A stretch of DNA of 31,578 nucleotides from Phoronis australis. Its lineage: Eukaryota; Phoronida; Phoronidae. Within the stretch, counting starts at the first letter, position 1; each line of letters opens with the position of its first letter. Below are positions 18,101-30,100 of this stretch, piece after piece. Both the position numbers and the translations under genes were made by a program. The DNA is taken from positions 8,048 through 39,625 of the forward strand of contig NMRA01000764.1 of assembly GCA_002633005.1 (NCBI GenBank). Direction: 5' to 3'. The notes beneath the pieces were generated by a model. It was not told the origin of the DNA. It made no database searches and worked only from the letters and a program-made list of their open reading frames with translations.

Positions 18101-21100
18101 GAAAAACAATTTACACTTGGGAACAACAAAGGTCAAACACTGGCTGGTATCCTCTTCACCTTGTTTGCCATGTTTCAAAAAAATTCAAGAAGGAACTATG
18201 TAGATGCAGAGGATACACGCAAAACACTAAACTGCCACCCAAGGTCATAGCAGCCCTTTTATCTGCCTAAAAGTAGTTGTGATTAGTTACGATGTGCCAC
18301 AGAATGTTACCATGCCCTTCCCCTGGTCCAACATTGCCTGTGATGATCTTCATGCAGCTGTATGGGGTGTAGTCAGTCCTCTTGCCCTCCTTGCCATAGT
18401 TGTGACGGATACCATAAGAGTACTGTTTGTCAAACTGGAAGAACATAGTACTCAGCCAATGCAATCATTATAAGGGTATACCCTAATCAGCCTTTTATAA
18501 GGGTATACCCTAATCAGCGCTTTATAAGGGTATAACCTAATCAGCGCTTTATAAGGGTATACCCTAATCAGTGCTTTATAAGGGTATACCCTAATCAGTG
18601 CTTTATAAGGGTATACCCTAATCAGTGCTTTATAAGGGTATACCCTAATCAGTGCTTTATAAGGGTATACCTTAATCAGCGCTTTATAAGGGTATACCCT
18701 AATCAGTGCTTTATAAGGGTATACCCTAATCAGCGCTTTATAAGGGTATACCCTAATCAGCGCTTTATAAGAGTATACCCTAATCAGTGCTTTATAAGGG
18801 TATACCCTAATCAGTGCTTTATAAGGGTATACCCTAATCAGCGCTTTATAAGGGTATACCCTAATCAGTGCTTTATAAGGGTATACCCTAATCAGTGCTT
18901 TATAAGGGTATACCCTAATCAGTGCTAGACACAGGTGGATATGCCTGTTACAAAAAACGGTGACGGCATGTTCTGCACTCACATTTCCATATTTTCACTT
19001 ATAGAAAGTGAAAACCAAAAAATAAAAAACGCTGAACATCGAATATGAGTGAGTTCAATTTCCTGCTTGTATTTCACTCTTTCTAACATATACTTAGCTT
19101 TTGTCGAGCCCTGCTAATTACTTTTCAGGGTACACCAATGCACATTGTAACAGTTATTGATATTAAAGTTCAGAATGACCTATTTGAAAGGGAACTGTTG
19201 TATCCCTGATCTAACTCACTCATCACTAGTCAGCTCTAGTCATGGTCATGTTAAGATTCCTTGTCTCAACCAATTCATTGTGTATACCTAGCAGAATCAT
19301 TTAAAGCAGAAACAAAACGTCAAAAATTGAGATATCATGCGCGCACCCATTTGGCGAAGTGGGCAAAAAGGTCCACCTCAGAGAAACAAAAACTCTGAGA
19401 AAACAAGGCAAAAAATCCACTAAAAGATGCAGACCCGCAGTTTACAGTTTTGAAGGTAGTACCCTGTTTTTTGTTTTTTTTTTTAGTCCTGCTGATATTT
19501 TGTCAGCAAAAGGTCCACATCAACATAAATTCGAGACCCCCATATTGAAAGCTGGTTATGACTGTTACTTCACCACAGTTATGTTCTGAATATAATACGA
19601 GAAAGTCAAACAAATTAATATCATGGAAATAAGTGCAGGATATCAGGAAAATTAGGTTTTTCTTACAAATCAGGGCTTGTACTGAACAATGACAAAGGAG
19701 GAAAGGTGACAAATTAAAGTAGGTTTATGTGATAGAAATATTTAATGTGTAGCAAAATCTAAACCACAAAAAACAGTCAAAATGATCACAAAGAGACAGA
19801 ATAAGAAGAAACAAGAAATCAAAACCTAAAAAGGAGAACTCCTCTGAAAAGTACGAGCCGTGAACAATATCAACAAAACACCAATTTCAATATTTTAATG
19901 ACAAACATTGTCAACTTGATGAATAATGAATCAATAGGGGCATCCCAGATTACACAGCAACACTCGAATCTTCCTGTAGTTACCCACAATGCCATAAAAC
20001 GTCCAACGGGCAAATTTTTGCCTAGTTTTCGTGCCACTGTAGTTTCACAAGTTACTTGTTGTTATCTGTATTTCTCGGTTGCAGTACTCTTACTATTCGT
20101 CCTTCCAATGCCAATGGAGTATTACTGCAGTGTTGTGGGCTACAACTCCAACGTGAAAAAGTTTAATAAACCAGAAAAATACCCGCGGATGCATGATCTG
20201 AAATTCTTCCCCTTCCCGACATCAATGAGAGACAAAAATGTGACTTATTATTTCCAAAACTAGGTCACATGCTTTTTATCTCTGATACAAAAGAGATTTC
20301 CATTGCCATGTAATCTGGGAAAGCCCTATTCACAAGAAGTGACTGAACTTTTTTAAAATCCAATTTGTAATGGACAGCACAGCGTTTAACACACCTGATG
20401 CTAAAGATGTCGTCTTAAAATCATTTTTTTAAATTAAATCACAGTTATTACACTAAACATCTCATTCACCAGTGCTGTGATACCTTATCAACATCTATTG
20501 ACTTCGTAAACTCCGTCCTCCAGAAGCGCAATGCCTCCTCCAGGGATATGCCAATGCCTTTAAGGAAAAGCCCATACTGCATACGTCCACCATGTTTCAA
20601 GTGGTGGTTCTGCATCAGGTGTTGATGCAACTGCTGCATACATGGTGGGAAATGAACTTTGGACAGCTGAAATGAGACATTCAAATGTAGAATAATACCA
20701 TGTTAAGACATACTGCAAGGTAGATACGACTCTTGACAAGAGGAATGAACCGGCTTTTAGGTACTGTGTCTGTCGTCTCACCAGTTATTTTTAATATTAA
20801 CATGCAAAGTCCAATATTCTGAATATTTATCTGCAACCACCATGGACAAGAAGAACCCAGTAATTACAAATCATGAAGACTTCTGACAATGGGAAGGCAG
20901 ATCTATCATCTGATTTGGGGTGGAATGGTAAGAAGGTAGACCTGTAGTATGATTTGGGATAAAATAATAATTAAGCAGACCTGTCGTCTGATTTGGGGAG
21001 GAGTAATAAAGCAGACCAGTTGCCTGATTTCGTATGAAACTAATTAGGCAGATCTGTCCCCTTATTTGTGGCAGCACAAAAAGAAGGCAGATCTGTCGCC

Positions 21101-24100
21101 CGATTTGGGTGGAACGATTAGAAGGCAGACTTGTCCTCTGATTTGGGGCAGTGCAATATGAAGGCAGACCTGTCATCTGCTTTGGGGCAGAACAGTAAGA
21201 AGGCAAATCAGAGGTTTCACGAGCATTCACATGTGTAGATATTTTGTATTTGAAGTTCCCTGAGAAAAAAGTTATTTTGCTAGACATATGCAAAATGTAA
21301 AAAAGTTCAGTTTTTGTGATTAAGATTTGAGATATCCTTAAAAAACAGACCAAATAAGAGTAAGATTCCATGCATGTCTTATTAAACATTGTTTTGCTTC
21401 TTCCTTGTTGGGTAGGTCTGTTATAACATGTTCACTCTTTTTTAAAAGCTAAAAATTATTTTGCCTCATCTCGAGATCTCCACAACTGAAACACACATCA
21501 ATTCACAAATAAATGCATAGTCCTTAAACATGTCTTGGTTATAATCTACTGTGATTACATTTATTTCTTAAACACTATGTCTCATCAGACTTCTTTATGT
21601 AAAAGTCACAAAAAATACAGTGAGACATGATGGCTAATGCCTTATTTTGAGCTAAATCGTCCTTCCGGAATATTAAGCAAGTTTATCAATGAAGATTATC
21701 ATTCCTACAGTGGCAAAATACGATGTACCATAATCAACATTCTTGACAGGACATTTCATTGGCCACAGCCGACTTTGTCACGCTTTTGTGACACCTGTCG
21801 AAACCTCTTGATGTTGAATCAAATGTCAGAAAACTAAACATTATTTGGTCACATAAATGAAATAGGTTGAAATTCAGTCCACCTCAAGATCATTATACCT
21901 TCAACAGGTGTCGCTGAAAATAATGCCCGACAAAATTGTTCAAGTTAGCGCACCAGTAAAGCATTATCATGTTTTAAATTATTTTTTATGAGAAATAAAT
22001 GCTTAAAACCATTAACACTTTAAAGTTCATTAATCTCTGACATTTTTCAAGTAGGTAACACAAGAAAATGTGCAACATTTAGCAGACCTGAAATTTACTT
22101 ACATCATTCACCATGTCTGCAGTGACTACATCGCCGTCTTTCTTCTTACTCTTATAGTCAGAGCCAAGATAACGCTGACTCATAGCACTCAAGAGTGGGA
22201 GTAGTCTTGTGTCTTCTTCCATATTTGGAAGTGCCTTAGCTGTCAACTACAATATACAGAACAGATTTAGCTGTGCTAACTTAAAATGAAACAGTCACTA
22301 TGAGGCATGTAGGCAACCACTGTTTGCAAACTTTTTGGTAAAATGTCAGAATAAACCTCAAAAAAGTAATCCCGTCCTGAGAGAGTCAACCCCACTTCCC
22401 AAAATTTTGTTTTTCTTATGAGGGGAATGACTACAAGGCACTAGATCTTTCATATTTGAAAGCAAGGGATGATGACACCAGTCATTCACAGCCTCAGCCA
22501 ACAATGCAAAACATTGAATGGTAACAGCATTCTTGTCTGATTCATACGCAATTAAGGTAGTTTAGTGGTGGGAACAACAGCTATTGTATGGCATGTATGT
22601 ATAAGGCACAAATCATTAAACAGATCACTAGTCAGAAAAATTAAGGGAAACAATTAAAATCAGCGATTTTCAAAAGAAGAACGACACAGTCACCCAATGA
22701 CTTGACAACATACCGAGAGCCCCTTAGACAGCTTCTCTCTGAACTCAGAAACAACCACGGATACAAGGTCAGTCTGAGGTACATAAGCATATCCGCCAGA
22801 CAAGTATGCTTTACGTTTACTAACGAGGTCCAAAACTTGAAGGTAATCGATCTGAAATGAAACACGTCTCATGGATTTTTTTGCAATGATAATAATAATA
22901 AAAAAGAAAGATTAGGCAGCTGATATGGGAATGCCTGTGGTATTTCGATGTCATCAATGTTTTGGGAGAAAAAAATTGGGTTTACTCTGGAACAACGGCC
23001 TTCAGTAATCGTCAGGCAAGAGAAACTAGGGCTGAACGAGAGTTTTCACACACATTCAATATTTGGCAGTTAACAATTTTCTCCAGATCTCGTTTCAACT
23101 CGTCAAGTTCCAATTTTGCCCTAGAGAGTTTACGGAATTTCAAACAGCATCAGTTAAAGTTAATAATCTCAAAACAAGAGCAACACCGAGCGTTGAAATG
23201 TGCACACGAATGCACCGCCAACGTTGTGCTTAAAAGGGGTGTTTATTTGTATTGTAAAAATAGCCACTAGATGGTGCAAAATATGCCAAATACATCTGAA
23301 AACTGTTGAGTGTCATCAAAGCTGTTTACCTAATTTTATAAAACGTTGCCAAGGAACTTCTGAGAATTCAAAGAAAACAGAAAAAAAAACAAGAGCAAAG
23401 CAAAGAATTGAAATGCGCTCACGAATGAACCGCAAATGGTGTGTTTACTTGAATCATAAAATGGCTACTAGATTGCACAAAATATGACAAATCCCTCTGA
23501 AAACTGATATATGTCAACAAAGTGATTTACCAAATTTCATAAAAATCTGTCGAGGAAATTCTCTGAGAAATCAATAAAAACGTAAAAAATTAAATTGCCA
23601 CTTGGATGTTATGGTCGCAAAACAAACATAATTGCCACTAGGAGGCGACCCAGCAGATGAAGTTGTCAGAAAATCATCAACAACTATCCTCTCCACACTA
23701 ACAACATGACAATTTTCACAACCATCCTTAGAGTGATTTGATTGACAGAGGGGCGGATGCCAAAGAAACTAGTAAACAGTAAAAATGGTCACCAGAAGGC
23801 GCAAAATATGACAAATCCATCCGAAAACAGGAACATGTCACCTTTTCAATAGAAAGCTATTTATCAAAGTTCATAACAAGAGCAATGCAGAGTGTTGAAA
23901 TGCGCCCACGAATTCAGTGCCAAATTTTATGAAAATCCATAGACGACCTTTTAAGATACAGAGGTAAACGTAAAGAAATAAAATTGCCATTAGGAGGCCC
24001 GATCCCTCCGAAAGTCGTCGTCATTTGTTGTCAACTTCATATAAATACACCAGCAAAATTCAATAAAGATCCTGTACAGCATTTAGGAGATACAGCCATG

Positions 24101-27100
24101 GGCGCAAAAACAAACAAAATTGCCGCTAGGGAAGCCATAGTAGTCGAAGTCGGAAAATCATCGTCAGCCACCCTCTTTACAGTAATTTATATGCCAATTT
24201 TCAAAATCATCCCTAGAGTGGTTTGGTTGAGAGAACAGTGGACGCCAAAAAAACAGACACGAAAACAGTAAAAATGGCCACTAGGTGGCGCAAAGTACCT
24301 CGAATCCGTCCAAAAATGAAAGGATGGCATCATCTCACTAATATATGCCTAACTGCCACATTTCATGAAAATCCGTTGAGGACCTCCAAAAGTACAGAGG
24401 TAAGCATAAGAAATTAAAATTGCCACAAGGGGACACACCAGTAGTCGGAGAGGTCTGAAATTCGTTGTCAGCTTTATGGGAACACATCTGCCAAATCTCA
24501 TCAAGATCCTGTGAGTGATTTAGAAGATCCAGTCATGGCACAAAAACAAAACTACCACTAGGAGGCGCAACAGTAGTCGAAGTCGTCAGAAAATCATCGT
24601 CAGCCACCCTCTTCACAGTAAAAACATATATGCCAAGTTTCAAAATTTTTTGAACATACGTTGAAGACCTCCGAAGATACAGAGTTGAACGTATAAAACT
24701 AAGGGTACACCAGTAGTCGGAGAGGTTCGAAATTTGTGGTCGTCCGTCATCAGCTGCATAGGAACACATCTGACAAAACTCATCAAGATCCTGTGTAGGG
24801 TTTAGGAGATTCTGCTGTGGATGCGGTATGCCCAGACAGAGAAGACGGCAATATGGGACCACGTTATACATTATTATGTAGGCGCATTAAAGTGTGAACT
24901 GTGAGACAAAAAGTAGATCAAAAGCAGACATTTGAGTAGAAGTGTTTGTAAACAATGACCAGAGATGGCCACACCACAACTCAAACCCAGTTCTACAGTA
25001 CTCAGACCTTCATATAAATCAATTTTGCCTTACTCCGATGAAATGGTTGGATCTGCCATTTGTGAGTTCATACATACCTTATAAAAATCTGTGTCTTCAA
25101 ACTTAACAGGTGTCAAACCTGGAGTTCCATCGATAAGACCATTACGCATCTCATTCTTCTCACCTTTGGAAATCTATTAAGCAAATAAAATAAAATTAGG
25201 TCTTCAATGCCTCAAATACCATTCTCATTCCCGTGTGAAAAAATGTATTAAAATCATACACAATTCACATCGTCATGCCTCCCAAGATTAACAAACTTCC
25301 CATCAAGGTTAGAACTGGGGTGGTGACCGGAGATGGAATAGGTGGTGATCGAGGGTGGAATAATTGGTCATCATGGCAGGAATGGGTGGCGACCAGGGGT
25401 TTCCCCACAAAACTCCCCTCAGAGTAGGTACAGACATAATTATTCCAGTCAGGTGAGCTAGGGCCATGAGAATAATAGAAAAATAAAAAATCTTGCCAAC
25501 AGCCATAGAAGAATCTCACTTCATGTCCACTTCATGTTACCTCTATGAAATTTTATCATAAAATACAAAAAAAGCTCATTTTAGAAATTTATCAGACTTA
25601 CAATTGACATATTACCTACAAATTATGTCCAAATATCATAATCCAAACTATCTGTCTTATCTGTGAAATTGTGAACTGTAACCAGTCACAGGAAAGAACT
25701 AAAACCTAATACTGGACTAACATCTCAACTGAGCAACCTTGCGTACTCATCGCGAGGACTTTCACTAGCTAATGCTGTGTTAGTTTTCGGCTGATGACGC
25801 AACATCACTCAGTTGAAATGCAGTCCTGTACCAGGTTTTAGTTATTTATCAATTGGATGTCTAATATCCCCCAATTGTATCCAATCACAGTTTTTGTTTG
25901 TGTGTTCAAGAACACCTCTCTTTGACACTGATGACCAAGTGCGCACCCAGCATTGCATGAACAACTAACACTGGCGACCAAAAAGTCAAAATATGGTAAT
26001 ATGTTTGAGGTTAAAGAACAAAAATGTCAAAAATTCGATCACTGTTGGTTTTGCGACGGATTCACAGTTTGTTTTGAAATTCTAATAATAATTATTGTAA
26101 GTCATGTGACAAGAAGGCAATTTGGGAAAAGATGGAGCCAAATTAGCAACAGTTGCAGAAAACATTCATTTTGATAAATGGGGCACATTGAAACTTTTGA
26201 AAATAAAGTAACCACGCAGTGTGATTAATCAAGAAACACAACATGACTCATACCGGCACATAGTGCAAGTTGTTTCGCTTTAAGAACTGCAGGACATCTT
26301 CATGCTTGGCAAGAGAAAACCTGAACTTGAAGAGGTCGATCTCCTGGGTTAGGAACCAACGCCGTAAATCTTCTCTGGAAGAAATATTGTCGATGTATAC
26401 TTCATGATGTCATGTGACATCTTACACCAACTTCAAGATGGCAATGTGTTAGTATTTACACCACCTACTTTCACAGGAACTGAATTTTACTTTCAGTCAG
26501 TCAGTTCTCTGGCCCTCATCCACCTTCAGGTTTTACACAGTGCTCAGACGTAAGTGCTTGTAGCACTCACAACGGTGAATGGTGAGGAATTTTTTCAGGA
26601 TTACATTTTTTGAAGACTGCTACATCAAGTTACACGTATAGAAGGCTCCCGAAGAGACGGTAAAAACAAAGCATCAATGATTTAGATCTTGATGCAAGCA
26701 AACAACTAGATTACAGACATGAGATTGGACTGATAGGCTTACAACAACTAAAACAATGTATGGCACAGTGTACACACCCATGTCAGCACAAATGAATTTT
26801 TGGGCACTTAAATAATCTTTTTTATAAATAATCTTTTTTATTTACCTTTACTTTTGAAATAAAATGTATATAAATCAGTCATCAAATCTTGGGAAACTTC
26901 ACTTTCAGAGAGAACATGTTTTGACAATCCTACAGTTAAAAATGTCACAGGCCTAGTCTAACGCTTAATAAAAACATATCAGTTCTATTATGCTAGCATA
27001 AGGCCTCATAGACAAATCTGTGTAGATTTTAACTCGGCAAAAAGATATATTTTCTGAAAGTAAAAAGTCTGTAAACTTTAAATTTTGACTTCATACCAAT

Positions 27101-30100
27101 TTTCTATTAATAAAGTCACATGACCACATCTTTTTAGACAAATTACTAAAAAACAAAAGTACACCCATAGCAAACCATCGCTATCAATACCATGCCCAAA
27201 TTTTGTATGATTTAAATGCACACAATGATATCTCAAAAACGCTGTTACAGTTTTCTAAATTATCATTGGGTATTAAATTTGAAACTCGTTCTTTTTTCAT
27301 TTTTGAGAACTCCTCATGCGAAAGTGGAAATTTTTAATTTGAATTCTTAAAAGAGCTTGGAGAACAGTGCACCAAGCATATGAATACCATCAGCCAATTC
27401 TGAGACATGATGAACTTGCGAACTTTGCCAAATTTCGTCATTTTACGAGTGTCCTGTATAACCTTACATTATAGTACAAGTTAGAGTAACACTAAGCGTT
27501 GCTAAGTGCCCACCATGTGCATTACGTATAGTGAAAATACAAGCCATCATTACAATTTAAACAATCCCACTTAATGGAATTAAATAGGCGAGCACAACGG
27601 TAGTCAGATACATCCAAATGTCGTCATCTGTTATCACGTTCGTAAAAACAATGTTGTCAAATTTCTCAAAGATCCAGTGGGAAGAAATTGTTGCAGATAT
27701 GAAGAAAGCAAACTGCCACCAGCTGAGCTGGCAGAACAGTAATCAAAACTGTCCAAAAATCGTCAACCCTGCTGGTCCCAGTAGGAAAACATTTACCAAT
27801 TTTCTTACCGATTCTTAGAGTAGATAGATGCCAAAAACATAAAACATATGGCACTAGTTTATCCAAAACACAAAGATGTTATCGCCTTATTAATAGAAAC
27901 CTATTTGCTATAAATATATCAAGGAACTCCAAAGATAGAGGAAAATGGAAAAAATAAGAACTGCCACTAGGGAGCACAGCAGGAGTAAGATCAGCCCGAA
28001 CATTATCGCCACCTGTTGTCACCTTCATTCAAATACACTTGGCAACTTTAACAAAGATCCTGCAAAAGATTTAGGAGAATGATACAGCCACGGACGTAAA
28101 GAAAACTGCCACTTGCAGGCACCATAGTAGTCGCTGCTGTCCAAAATCGTCATATTTCAATTTTCATAATCATCTTAGGAGTAGTTTGGCCGGCAGGGAG
28201 GCCACTATGAGGTATGCAATATGTCCAGTCCACTATAACACTTTCCATTTAAAAATGGAATTTCCACTCATTCAGTTTTGTGTCTGAAAAGTTGCATACT
28301 TTTTCTGCGCCTGTATTTCCATCATTTTGGATTAAAAATTGATGCATTCCATAGCATTTCAGCTGGAATTTTGCGCAGAAATTTCTGAGCTGGAATTATG
28401 TGCAGAAATTTCTGCGCTCTGGAACTTTGCACAGAACAGTCTGCGCTGGAATTCTGCGCAGAAATTTCTGTGCTGGAATTCTGCGCACAAATTTCTGTGC
28501 TGGAATTCTGCGCAGAAATTTCTGCATACGATACAACATAGGGCTGAAATGCAATGGAATATATCAATTTTTAAGCCAAAATGATGGAAAAAATCTGCAA
28601 CTTTTCAGGGACAACAACGGAATGAGTGGAAATTCCCTTTCTAAAATGGAAAGTGTTCTCTTTAATAGAAATTTATTTGCCAAATTTCTAAGGAATCTGT
28701 CCAGAAACTCCAAAGAAACAGAGAAAAATGGAAAAATTGCCACTAAAGGTCACATCAGTAGTTGGATACACCTGACAGTCATCATCGCCTGTTGTCACTT
28801 GCATATAAAAACTCCTGCCAATCTATCAAACATCCTGCAGAGAGTTTAGGAGATACAGCCTTAGGTGCAAAAAACGACACTAGGAAGAGCCACTGAAGTC
28901 AGATCCATCCCAAAATTATCATCAGCTGTTCCCTTTCTAGCAGGAACACATATATCACTTTTCATAACTACCCTTACAGTGGTTTGCCTTATTGAGAGTC
29001 AGACGGCAAAAACAGACTTGAAAACAGCAAAAACCGCGGTGCAAACTATGCCGTAACTATTAGAAACGTGAAAGTGTTGTCATCCCGCTAAAAGATGGCT
29101 ATTTTCCAAATTTCATGAAAATCTGATGAGGAAAACTAAAGATGCAGAGACAAAAGTAAAAAACGAAAATTTGCCACTAGGGTGAACACGGGTAGTCGTA
29201 TCCGTCCGAAAAATCGCACATGCCATCCCATCCATGATAGGAACATAATTGCAAAATTTCATGAACATTCATCAAGACTTTTTGAAGGTACAGCAATGAA
29301 CAACCAGACGGGTGGACAGAGGTGACGGCACAATACAATCACATATAAATATGTGGGCACTTAAACATCAAGTGCCACAGTGCAGAAAAAAAAAGATCCA
29401 ACCAGTCATATTGATTTGAACATTGGCAGACAGTCAATGAGAGAGAACTTACGATTTGCAGTAAGCGAGCCTCAGTATGAAATGAGAGATATGGTCACGG
29501 CGACAGTTTTCTTTGAACACTTGAGAATCACCCTGGAAACCACAATCATACAACTTTGACAAAACAGAGCATTTTAAAAAAATTTCACTTATCAAATTTT
29601 ATCATTGCAAACAAGTCAACGCCTTTAACTACGAATGTGTTGAGTGAGTGCCACAACTATGTCACCTAAGAGGAAACAGACGGTGACGTGATGTGAAGTT
29701 TCTTCATCATTCAACTATACATCCTCTACCACAACTTCGTAACAAACTAATCATTCAATTCTTTAAGACTTAGCTGGCACAGTCAGTGCATCCAAAATGT
29801 ATTACCTATGTAGAGGCTTGACCACATTTACACACGGAATTGTTCATATTAGACATTTTCACATTGTGAAAAGACTTTTAACTTTAAATGAGGTACATGT
29901 AGGTCAAATTTGTTTACTGATGCCTTTCTTTATGATTGTAAAACAAATCTGGGCTCATATAAGGTGAACTACTCAAAGGTAACAAGGGGCAGTTCCCAAG
30001 TCACCAAATGGGAAATGAGCTTGCCAAAACAAGGAACTCCATATGTGGTGTGTGCCAGTGTAACAGTCCTGGCTGACTAAACGGTCACTTTAAGAAATGG

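Noticed and set aside
18452-18982. 176-codon frame with ALIRVYPYK repeats on the - strand
   Set aside because: It is the 27-bp minisatellite read in frame, inside a PRIM2 intron.
20871-21389. 172-codon frame on the - strand with TGLPSY-type repeats
   Set aside because: It is the degenerate 39-bp array; units shift length and no copy-wide coding constraint is seen.
28362-28525. CRISPR-like array
   Set aside because: Units are contiguous with no unique spacers, and the genome is eukaryotic; the same applies to the other tandem arrays.
28322-28849. Open frames with repeated [13 protein letters not shown] peptides
   Set aside because: They are translations of the palindromic tandem units inside the inverted-repeat element; 27 bp keeps the frame open by chance.
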